Positions 21,795 to 30,499 of a DNA stretch of 64,000 nt are shown here, one piece after another. Both the position numbers and the translations under genes were made by a program. The notes beneath the pieces are model-generated. The model searched no databases. It saw only the letters and a list, made by a program, of their open reading frames with translations, and was not told the origin of the DNA. Every line of letters begins with the position of its first letter. Positions within the stretch are counted from its first letter, which is position 1. This DNA is from Myotis daubentonii (Eukaryota > Chordata > Mammalia > Chiroptera > Vespertilionidae): the NCBI RefSeq assembly GCF_963259705.1, contig NC_081851.1:62776355-62840354 (forward strand). The letters run 5' to 3'.

Positions 21795-22787
21795 TTATAT
21801 CAGTCCCTTTAGCATTCCTTGCAATGCTGGCTTGGTGGTGACAAACTCCCTTAGCCTTTTTTTGTCTGTGAAGCTTCTTATTTCCCCTTCAAGTTTGAAT
21901 GATAGCCTTGCTGGATAGAGTATTCTTGGATTCAGTCCTTTGCTTTGCATCACTTTGTAAATTTCAGTCCATTCTTTTCTTGCCTGATGTGTTTCTGTTG
22001 AGAAGTCATTTGACAATCTAATGGGAGATCCCTTGTATGTAACTTTCCGTCTCTCTCTTGCAGCCTGTAAGATTCTCTCTTTGTCCTGAACATTTGCCAT
22101 GGTGATTATGATGTGTCTTGGTGTGGGTCTTTTCGGGTTCACCTTGTTTGGGACTCTCTGGGCTTGTGTGACTTTTTTCTTCCCCACCTCAGGAAAGTTT
22201 TCTGATATTATTTCTTCGAGTAGGTTTTCTAATCCTTGTTCATCCTTCTGTTGTTCTGGTACTCCTATTATTCGTATGTTGTTTCGTTTCATGTTGTCCC
22301 AAAGCTCCCTTAGGCTCTCCTCCTGTCTTTTAATTTTTTTCTCCAATTGCAGTACATTTTGGGTGTGTTTTGCTTCCTTGTCTTCTAATTCACTTATTCG
22401 GTCCTCCGCTTCTCCTAGTCTACTGTTGATACTTTCAATGGAGTTTTTCATTGCAGCTATATCACTCTTCATTTCCTCTTGGGTCTTACTTAGGTTGTTG
22501 ATTTTTTCATCTGTTTCTTCTAGCTTCTTCCATATGTTATCGATTTTTTCATCTGTTTCTTCTAGCTTCTTCCATATGTTATCGATTTTTTCATCTGTTT
22601 CTTCTTGCTTCTTGAAGAGGTTGTCGATTTTTTCCTCCATCCGGTTTATGCACTCTAGGATCCTTATTCTGAATTCTTTATCTGTCATGTTGCATGCCTC
22701 TGTATTACTTAGCTGCTTTTCTGGAGAGTCCTCCTTCTCTTTCCTTTGGGGGTTTCTTTGTCTACCCATGTTTGATCTCACTGACAT
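21795..22787 (-). CDS. L1 ORF1 protein: RNA-binding nucleic-acid chaperone
   Basis: 330 residues (human ORF1p is 338). A basic N-terminus is followed by a long coiled coil (about 45-165) that should drive trimer formation, an RRM domain (about 168-250; IRIIGVPEQ at 171-179, RHIIITM at 224-230) and the C-terminal domain (DFSTET at 261-266, PRILYPARLSFKLEGEIRSF at 287-306). The coiled coil holds four consecutive 14-residue units of the pattern KIDNxxKKxEETDE (54-109); two adjacent DNA units are identical. ORF1p coats L1 RNA to form the ribonucleoprotein. The frame is intact; ORF2 begins 49 bases downstream, so ORF2 would rely on unconventional translation after ORF1. Confidence 0.96.
   Translation of the reverse strand: MSVRSNMGRQRNPQRKEKEDSPEKQLSNTEACNMTDKEFRIRILECINRMEEKIDNLFKKQEETDEKIDNIWKKLEETDEKIDNIWKKLEETDEKINNLSKTQEEMKSDIAAMKNSIESINSRLGEAEDRISELEDKEAKHTQNVLQLEKKIKRQEESLRELWDNMKRNNIRIIGVPEQQKDEQGLENLLEEIISENFPEVGKKKVTQAQRVPNKVNPKRPTPRHIIITMANVQDKERILQAARERRKVTYKGSPIRLSNDFSTETHQARKEWTEIYKVMQSKGLNPRILYPARLSFKLEGEIRSFTDKKRLREFVTTKPALQGMLKGLI
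22500..22625 (-). repeat. 42-bp tandem repeat in the ORF1 coiled coil
   Basis: Three consecutive 42-bp units (22,500-22,541; 22,542-22,583; 22,584-22,625). The first two are identical; the third differs at several bases. Each encodes 14 residues, exactly two heptads, so gain or loss of units keeps both frame and coiled-coil register. Confidence 0.95.
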
Positions 22788-24770
22788 ATCTAGACGTTGA
22801 GTTGTTCAGTGGTTGCTCCCTTGGTGGCAGTGACTCCTTGGTCTCTGGTTGCTCTTCGGGCGGTTGCGGTAGCAGCTGCTCTTCAGTTGTCAGCAGCTCC
22901 TCTGGTGGGTGCTGTTCACAGCTGTGGTGGCTCTTCTGGCTGGTGGGGCGAGGTTTCACGTACAGCTGCTGTTCCTCAGCAGAGGATGTGGTGCTCAGGA
23001 GGTTGCTGTTGCTTGGATCTGCTGCGTTGATTTAAAGGCACAAAATACAACACAACAAGGCACCACGTACCAGGCACTATACACAAATATATTTACGATA
23101 TTAATAACCCCAATTAAAGGTGACCACCTGAATTAAGAGAATTAGGGGATAAGGAAGAAGGAAGAGAAAAAGATAAAAGAGAGAAAGGAAAAGAAAAGTA
23201 GGGACCAAAAAAAGGGAGTGCAAAAATGAAATTGGGAAAAAGGAAGGGGGAAAATAAAAGCGAGAAAAGAAAAGAAAAGAAAAAAAAGAGCGAAAAGAGA
23301 GAATGAAGTGGAAGAGGGGAAGAGACTTTTTATATGAGGAGAATACTCCTATAGAACAGCCATTAATCCCAACAAATTCCAGCAACAGCTCCCTGGATAT
23401 GAATGCAAACTAGAAACAACCAATAATATAACGATGAAAATAGAATGGTGAACACTAATCCCAAAATAAAATAAAGAAAAAATAAAATGGCACTTTAAAA
23501 AATGGTAAAATGGTAGCAGTAATAATACTGGTTAAAAATAAGAAGGTAGTAATTAAAAGGGTAAAATCAGGTGATGGAAAAAGAAGAAAAAAAAAAAGAA
23601 CAGAAAAAAAAAATTTAAAAAAAAATTGGTTTCTTAGTTAAAAAGTGAAAAAAGAAAAAAAAAATTGCAGTAGTGAATGTCCTTCGTTTCTTCTATTCTT
23701 CAGTGTGGCTCGCCTTAGACCTTCCAGGTATTCAGGAGAGTGTTGAGATTCCCTGCGATATACTGTTCCTCTGTGTTGTAAACCACAGTCCTTATTTTAA
23801 AGCATGCCGCATTTATTTCCCAGACTGCCTTATTTTGTGTTTAGCAAAGAGTCAGTTTGTGGGTCAGCCTCTGGGTGGCAGTGTTCTGGGGTTGGCCTCT
23901 GAGGCTATAGGGCCTCTCTGTCCAGTGGAAGTTCACTGCCCAGAGCTGACTGCATAATAGTTAGTTACTGGCGCTATGTTGTTGCTGGGATTGAAAATCC
24001 CCCTATAGGCCAGACCCTGTTAACTCCCAGGGACTGATCAGGTTATCTTAATCCTTGATCTCGTTCAGGGTGGAATCTGGGTGTGGCTGTGCTCCTTGCC
24101 TGGGGGCTGCGGGGAGGAGACTCACTCTCAGGAGCGGGTGGCTGCCCCAGTCCTGGCCTCAGGGGTGTCTCAGCACTCAATTCACTACCACCTCTCCCGG
24201 CTCCCCCTCTTTCCCCAGTCTCTCCCCAGATTCCACTCCTCAGCACACTCTCCCTCTCTTCAGCACAGGTGAGTGTCTGTATCCGAAATGTCCCATGAAC
24301 AGGATTCAGTGTAAACAAACAAACAAATGCCGGCCGCGGAAACGGGGAAGGCTTGGTTTCTGTAAGCTTCTTCTCTTACCGGGACTGCATGGTCAGGTCA
24401 GCTCTTCAGGCTGCCCCCTTTAGGCTCAGTCCTCCGTGATCACAGAACCCAGCTCTCAATTTCCCTGGTGGCGCCAGGAATCCCGCGGTTCTCCTTTCCC
24501 CCGTCAGGGGCTGTGCCTGTCCCAAGGGACGCGGCTGTCTGCCACGCGGTCTCCCTCCGACTCTCTGGGCTCAGAGGTCAGGCAAACTTTCCTGCCCAAA
24601 TCCCTGGTTTTTTTTTACCTTTCCAGGGGAGTTCTGCTCTTCCCGGCTGCAAACCCTCTCACCAGCTGAGCAATTTCGCCAATTCGGTGTGAGTGTTACT
24701 AGCTTCAGCTTCCATTTGCTCCGGGACACGACCTGGGACACGTCTGCCTATATCGCCGCCATCTTGGTTC
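22788..24770 (-). promoter_or_regulatory. L1 5' UTR with internal promoter region
   Basis: About 1.98 kb upstream of ORF1. The first transcribed bases (24,770 downward) read GAACCAAGATGGCGGC, which contains a YY1 core (ATGG) as in other mammalian L1 promoters. 24,060-24,770 is GC-rich with many CpGs (for example around 24,330-24,345 and 24,480-24,560), expected of a methylatable promoter. 23,120-23,320 and 23,570-23,670 are A/G-rich on the + strand. No exact tandem promoter monomers were seen. Short ORFs on either strand here are not supported as genes. Confidence 0.85.
24755..24768 (-). promoter_or_regulatory. YY1-like site at the L1 5' end
   Basis: The + strand GCCGCCATCTTGG (minus AAGATGGCGGC) lies within 20 bp of the L1 start. 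In human L1 a YY1 site at the same place directs the transcription start to the first base. The role here is by analogy. Confidence 0.75.
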
Positions 24771-24785
24771 CTCGCTGTGTCTTTA
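24771..24785. repeat. L1 target-site duplication, copy 2
   Basis: CTCGCTGTGTCTTTA, identical to 17,612-17,626. It marks the 5' boundary of the L1. Confidence 0.97.
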
Positions 24786-24994
24786 CATCATCTTCCCTCT
24801 GTACTTGCGTGGGTCCAAATTTCCTTTTCTTACAAAGACACCAATAATATGGGATTGGGGCTCACCATAATGACTTTTAAAATTTAATTACATCTTTAAA
24901 GATTCTATCCTCAAATATGGTGACATCATGCAATACTAGGGACTAGTACTTCAACATATAAAAATTTTAGGGGGACACAATTCACCCTGTAACA
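24786..24994 (-). repeat. MaLR LTR, right part
   Basis: Continues the LTR interrupted at 17,626: 'catcatcttccctctgtac', 'ggtccaaatttccttttcttacaaagacacc', 'attacatctttaaagattctatcctcaaatatgg', and ends 'gggggacacaattcaccctgtaaca'. Together the two parts make about 350 bp of a solo LTR. Confidence 0.85.
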
Positions 24995-26200
24995 CTGACA
25001 TTTCTCTTCCATTTACACAGTATGATGTGCAGGAGAGATGATTCTCCCAGAATAAAAACTGGGGTGATTTAACAAAGAGGAATGGATTCTGAGCAGCTAA
25101 GAAATGATCAGTGTCATTCTACTTTTTTTTTTTTTTTGCATGGGGGGAGGGGGGAGTGGTCACCATAGGTATGACAATTAAAATTTTCTAATAATAAGAA
25201 AATGCTATGCATAGAAAACTTGAAAATCCAAAAACCAACCACATATCATAATATTCAATGTTGGTGAAGCTGCCGGAAAATGAAAATGCTCTCTCTGCTG
25301 GTGGGAATGTGGGCTTTCACCCACCTTCCTGTCATTCTACCTTCCCACAAGGCTGAAATGGAGTTGGGCCACTTAAATCTCTGTTCAAGCAAGAATTTGC
25401 CATCAGCTGCAAGGAGTGCAGTTAGCAGACCATTTCCTGCTGTAATTGCCTCCAGGATTCATCTCAGCTTTCAAGCCATGGCTCTGCAGCCCCCAGCCAG
25501 TAACTACCAGGAAGCATGGCAGGGGAGCTGGGGCTGGTGCAGTTCTGCTCCACTCTGGCCTCCTGTGGTAGGCAATCTTTGCTTTGGAGCTGCCTTCCAA
25601 TTTGTCTGAGACTTCGTGAAATCTACATCATGATCTGAGTTTCACCGTGTCCTGTCCTCCTTCCTCCTCTGGTATCTTTCACAGGCTTTATCCCTGCAAA
25701 CCTTTTTGCACTCTCTGTGTCTGTATCCCAGTGCCCAATTCTCTCTCTTTCTCTCCTTACATCTGTTTAATAACATTTTTGTTTTCTCTCTGTTCTTATT
25801 TTTCATAGGTCTTTGTTATTCCAGTCATGGATTTGCAAAGCGCTGCACTTTTCAATAATGTAAACCCTGTGGTTTTAATATCATATCATTTATTTTCTAT
25901 TTCACCATTTCATCCTTTATGACACCATGGAGATTTTGTTGGATATTTTCTTGGCATTAGTTAAATTATATTATGGGCAGTTCACTATCTTTAATTCTAA
26001 TTTGGAACTACTTAATTTTGTGAATCATTTAAGGCCTAGATAGAAACTAGGGGAGAGAAACAGACAGACAGGAAGATGTCTCCTTCTGAGTACTGACACG
26101 GTAGAATATAAAACTGAATGACAGTTGGTGGCCAAGGTCTGTGCTATGTACTTATGAGCAGAAGAAAATCTGCAGTTAGAAGGAAGAATCAAACTGATGG
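24995..26200. other. Unassigned DNA, no gene recognised
   Basis: A T15 run lies at about 25,122-25,138. 25,260-25,320 ('tggtgaagctgccgg...ctgctggtgggaatgtggg') recalls an old L1 fragment. The ORFs at 25,280-25,609 and 25,403-25,600 oppose each other and lack known motifs. Confidence 0.4.
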
Positions 26201-26216
26201 AGAAAAACACATTGAG

Positions 26217-26424
26217 CCCTGGCTCAGTGGATAGAGCGTTGGCCTGTGGACTGAGGAGTCCCAGGTTCAATTCCGGTCAGGGGCATGTGCCTTGGTTGCG
26301 GGCACGTCTCCAGTGGGGTGTGTGCAGGGGGCAGCTGATCAGTGTTTCTCTCTCATCGATGTTTTTGGCTCTCTGTCCCTCTCCCTTCCTCTCTGTAAAG
26401 AATCAATAAAATATATTTTAAAAA
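26217..26424 (+). mobile_element. Ves SINE with perfect target-site duplication
   Basis: Head AGCCCTGGCTCAGTGGATAG with a short deletion at its 5' end, the A-box region intact, B box GGTTCAATTCC, Ves body and 'gaatcaataaaatatatttt' tail. Flanked by a perfect 16-bp duplication AGAAAAACACATTGAG (26,201-26,216 and 26,425-26,440; the last bases overlap the SINE head ambiguously). Recent insertion. Confidence 0.95.
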
Positions 26425-26516
26425 AGAAAAACACATTGAGATAGAAAGAACACATTCTGGTTCCCCACGAAAGGTCCAGTGGACTATTTGGTCCAGTTTG
26501 GGTCAGGAGGACACCC

Positions 26517-27279
26517 TGCCGGGAGCCGGTCCATGCTTGCTGTTTTAAGGGACCTGGCATATATGGCATACTGTTCTTAATATGTTTGCTCACCTTCTTG
26601 GCACCATGTGTTTTAACCAAGGTCTCTGAGAAAGGTTGTTTCCCCAGGTAGGGGATTTTCCCCTGAAGTTAGGGAGGGAATAAAACCCCTCAACTAAGTG
26701 CCAGGCGGGTAATTAATCACTTTAACTACGAACAATCATGCTTAAGCTACATAATCTGTACTCCCTGGATTGGAGATAAGAAACGCCCTAACCTTTGTAA
26801 TAGAGATTGATAGGATTGAATCAACTGGTATAAATACAGTTGTAACAAGACAGCAAGACACAGAACTTAGAAGACAGAACTTAGAAGACAGAACCTACAC
26901 AGAACCTACAGACAGAAGAACTTTGCTGGAGAGAACATGGCAAAAGATCCTGGACAGAAACTGGCAACAGAACCTAGAGACAGAACCTAGCGAGAGAACA
27001 TGGCAAAAGATCCTGGACTGAACCTGACTATAGAACATGGCAAGAGAACCTGACTAGAACCTGGTGACTGAACCTGGCTGGAGAACCTGGACAGAACCTG
27101 GCTGGAGATCCTAACCAGAACTTCACTGGAGATCCAGACCAGAACTTGGCTGGAGATCCTGGCTAGAGATCCTGGCTAGGCTGCTGATAAACTGAACGCT
27201 GTCTCCGTGTCATTCCTTCTTCGCCGACTCTGACCGCACCTTTGGGGACCCCTGGACCTGATGGGGTTGGACCCCAGCA
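26517..27279 (+). mobile_element. Solo LTR of an endogenous retrovirus (class II-like)
   Basis: 763 bp starting TGCCGGGAGCC and ending CCCCAGCA, flanked by a 6-bp duplication ACACCC at 26,511-26,516 and 27,280-27,285. TG...CA ends and a 6-bp duplication fit a betaretrovirus-like (class II) element. A TATAAATA box lies at 26,829-26,836. From about 26,866 to 27,190 it is built of degenerate short repeats ('gaacctggctggaga(t)cctg' and variants). 'gataaactgaacgctgtctccgtgtc' near 27,185 resembles the polyadenylation/U5 region of such LTRs. No gag, pol or env is present, so this is a recombination remnant. The short ORF at 26,770-27,021 is repeat-derived, not a gene. Confidence 0.88.
26829..26836 (+). 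promoter_or_regulatory. TATA box of the solo LTR
   Basis: TATAAATA in the middle of the LTR, in the orientation set by the U5-like right end. Transcription would start about 25-30 bp downstream; whether it is used is unknown. Confidence 0.6.
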
Positions 27280-27285
27280 ACACCC

Positions 27286-27681
27286 CAGTCAGCTCTATTC
27301 CTGAATCTAACCGAAATCTTCACTGTGGGTTTGATGCAACTCTTCAGGAGTTTTCTATGAATTCCCTTGACTTTGCATGTGTCAGTATAAATTGAGTTGC
27401 CATGATTTGCAACTCAGAAAAATTTCACGATCACAGAACATAAGCACGTTGAGTGGGATAGTAGGCATTCAGAAAATTTCAGTAAAATCTGTATCTTGTT
27501 ATATTTTTTAGGTGAATCTTTTTACTATTTCTTTTCAGTAGTCAAAGAGCCTTTTTAATGTTTGAATTTGTACCATCTTAAGCTGTAGATATACGGTAAT
27601 GCTAAGCACAGTCTCCTGTGACCTGTTTTCACTTCAAAATATTACTTAGAGAAAACAACAACAAGGAGATACACACACACA

Positions 27682-27723
<42 letters not shown>

Positions 27724-29309
27724 CACATTTCTATTGGACTAAAGGAAGATTTTTCCTCTTCACTAAACAATCAGCTTTCAGATAAAGGATTTTTATTGAT
27801 CTGAGGAGCCCAAGCACCAGCTACTCTTTGGTGGGACAAGGTTTAGAGTCTACAGTTGTGCAGGAGAACTCGACAGAAGCAGCTTCCTTGACTGACCTCT
27901 GAGTCTGGACATAGATCAGCAGAGAAATTGTCACTGGAGTTTGAATACCTAAGAAGGAGGTTGGGGAGCTTTTATTAAGGTATCTACATCACCTGGGAAT
28001 ATATGTTCCTCCATGTTGTCCCCATGGATCATACTATTCCATAGAAATACTAGAGACAAAGATTCATAGGGATTAAACCTGGAAGATATGGCTGAGGCTT
28101 TTCTAACGATCTCATGGCGCAAATGTATCAGTAAACTTGGGCCTCTGAGGATAAAAGTGCTTAGTTTGACCTCAGACACCCTGGGAGCAACTTCTGTCCT
28201 AGGCAGCAATCCAGAAAATCCTTCCTTCTCTAGCCAATATCAAGCTTGATTTCCTCTTCACTAAGAGATGTGCTTTGATTTTGCCTTACTTTTTCCAGGT
28301 GTCTCCCACTCCCATGCCAATCTGGAACCTTCATGTTGATCCCAAGGGCAAGCCTCATTTTGCATCTGAACCAGACGATTAACTCGAAGTCCACGTTCTG
28401 ACCATATGTCTTGGAGCCACCTTCCAATTTTCTGAGAGGGTTTCTCTCCTTGGCAGTGTTGTCTTATCCTTTTTAATCTTGCCACTCTCTGCAACAGGGT
28501 GACGGGATCCTGAAACGTATTCTCCTAATCATTTTGTTGCCATTTGGAAATGACTGAGCTCCACTTTCCTGCCTTTTTCAGCTGTCGTTGTTAATGATTC
28601 CAGACTTCCTCTCTGATCCTGGAGCCTGTGAATGGAAAATGTAAGACTACGGAGAATACAAGCTGGTGGTGTTTTCCAAGTGTGTGTGCAGACAATATTT
28701 CATCTATTAACTCATGATGATGGTGCCCACCAGGGCCAGAGAGATCTTCGTATCATCTCCAGGCTGACAAAAACCAGATTTTATAAGCAACAAGAATAAT
28801 TTGGCTTTCCATCTATAGCCCATGTTGCTCATTCCAAAGCGGCTGATTTCTGATGGAGTGATCTCTTTTATTTTATTGAAGTTACATGGTTGATGCTGTC
28901 ACTTTGAAAATGTATACTTGATTCATCTCTTAAGTGTAGTGTTTCAGACAAGATAATTGCAAGCAAATCTTACTGATTCTTGATTACCTATTAATGGAAG
29001 AGCACAAATACGCGGCTTGTTTTGGAAGAAAGTGAATGATGCATCATCCTGCATTGCTGACACCTAACATAAGTAATGGAAACTAGTGGTAGACACCAGA
29101 CTTTGGAGATCCTTTCACCTGGACTTCATTTTGAGTTCTGAGCCTTTCTGATTGCATGATTTAACCCCTTTAAACTGGCAAAAATCATGAGGTCTTTGGT
29201 GAAATTAAATGTAATAATACCAAATAACTTAAAATACTTATGTTTATAAGATTACACTATAAATTTAAATATTTGTAGAATGACTAGCATAACTTTTAGT
29301 GGCTAAGTT
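27286..29309. other. Unassigned DNA with a CA microsatellite
   Basis: No exon or recognised repeat apart from the CA tract at 27,670-27,723. 27,930-28,640 contains a few minus-strand ORFs (27,949-28,209; 28,230-28,494) without known motifs. It could conceal a decayed LTR, but no termini are visible. Confidence 0.35.
27670..27723. repeat. (CA)n microsatellite
   Basis: About 26 AC units interrupted once by 'ccaca' at 27,688. Confidence 0.97.
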
Positions 29310-29590
29310 ACTTATGAAAACTTCTTGAGCGCCTACTATATGCAGGCATTGTGCTAAGTGCTGCAGATGAGAGGACAGATAAGTCAAAGTTCTTGCCTTC
29401 AGAAAGGTTACAGTCTAAGTAAAGAGACAGGTATATAAATAGGCAATTTTAAGGCAATGTGGTAAGGGCAAGTACAGAAGAGGCATAAGGAAGCATCTAA
29501 GCACAGAGGAGAGACATAACATGGCTGGAGATGGAAGTGGGATCAGCGAAGGCTCTGGGAATAGATGATCCAGAAAATAATAAATAAAGA
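29310..29590 (-). repeat. L2 LINE 3' end
   Basis: Reverse-complement L2: 'ttgagcgcctactatatgcaggcattgtgctaagtgctgcag', 'agttcttgccttcagaaaggttacagtctaagtaaagagacagg', then the upstream 'ggcaatgtggtaaggg...aaggaagcatctaag' portion. Ancient and diverged. Confidence 0.8.
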
Positions 29591-30499
29591 TAGACCATGC
29601 ATACATTTTCAAGATAATGTCACTATATGTGAGTTTTATTTACTTTTTATTTTCTTTAATTCACATTGAATCACCAAAATCTATCTTTCTTTCTTTCTTT
29701 TTTTCTTTTTTGTGTGTGTGAATTATTGGTGGTTCCAGGACTCAATGTGTTGGTGGCAGGGAAGGAGAAACCAAACCTATGGACCATTGTGGGTTTATAC
29801 TTGCATATTCAGAGTGCTCAGATTTGTCTCTAAAAGAGTGGCCACTAAAAGATGATGAGGAAGAAAATACTAGTAAGACTATGAAGGCATTCAGAGTGGG
29901 AAATACCAAGTGTTATAAAAGTGGACTCTGAGAAGTATAAACGGGGGGGGGGGGGGAAATTAAGGCAGTAAATATTCCTGGTGTGTCCACATGGTTTAAG
30001 CCTTGCTTTCCAGAGGTGGAAGCTGCCTAGCAACGAGCCCCCACGAGGACCCGCTCTCCACAGCTGCTCAGCCCTCCAAGGCCTGGAATCGCTGAGATCA
30101 GGGCTTCAGCTTAGGAAGGCCCAGCTGAGAGCAGTTTAGGGATCCGGATACTACATCTCTGACACACAGGACCCGGAAGACTCAAAACAGAGGTTTGGGA
30201 GTTGGTTAATGACATGCACTCAGTTGCCAGTTAAATAGACTTTTGTGGATGGGCCTTGGAACTTTACCCTCCTTTATAACTTTGGCTAATGGGTCAATTT
30301 ATTCATCCCACAGGGGCACTTACATTTTCATAGGTGTTTGGTGATTGTGTCACCACGGACTCAAGCATATGTGATTTGGACCCACACACTGTGCAGCAGA
30401 AGGCAATGCATGGTAAACCCCTGTTGCATTCTCTTTTATTATTTCTTTTTTTTCCATTTTACTGTAGAACCCCTGATGAGATAGTCCAATAAATATGAG
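29591..30499. other. Unassigned DNA with simple repeats
   Basis: Contains a TTTC/T-rich tract (29,682-29,718) and a run of 14 G (29,943-29,956). No gene or transposon end was recognised. Confidence 0.4.
29943..29956. repeat. G14 homopolymer
   Basis: Fourteen consecutive G between 'aaac' and 'aaatt'. Can form a G-quadruplex; its length is likely to vary between individuals and assemblies. Confidence 0.95.

Larger units (their letters stand above)
17627..24770 (-). mobile_element. Full-length LINE-1 retrotransposon, both ORFs open
   Basis: A 7,144-bp L1 bounded by a perfect 15-bp duplication. On the minus strand it runs: 5' UTR (24,770 to 22,788), ORF1 (22,787-21,795), 49-bp spacer, ORF2 (21,745-17,924), 3' UTR (17,923 to about 17,662) and an AAAT-rich tail. 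Both ORFs are free of stop codons, and the catalytic residues of endonuclease and reverse transcriptase are present. The 5' end begins GAACCAAGATGGCGGC, a YY1-like motif at the position seen in other mammalian L1s, so it is not 5'-truncated. From structure alone this copy could be, or recently was, able to move. It inserted into a MaLR LTR. Confidence 0.97.

Noticed and set aside
22099..22800. 233-codon + strand ORF antisense to L1 ORF1
   Set aside because: It is the exact antisense shadow of the ORF1 coding region, with Ser/Phe/Leu-rich composition and no known domain. No independent promoter or initiation context is visible.
26770..27021. 83-codon ORF with Arg/Glu/Thr-rich repeats
   Set aside because: Made by the internal short repeats of the solo LTR; not a retroviral gene.
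26866..27190. Regularly spaced short repeats that could suggest a CRISPR-like array
   Set aside because: Units are degenerate, adjacent without unique spacers, and lie inside an LTR in a mammalian genome.
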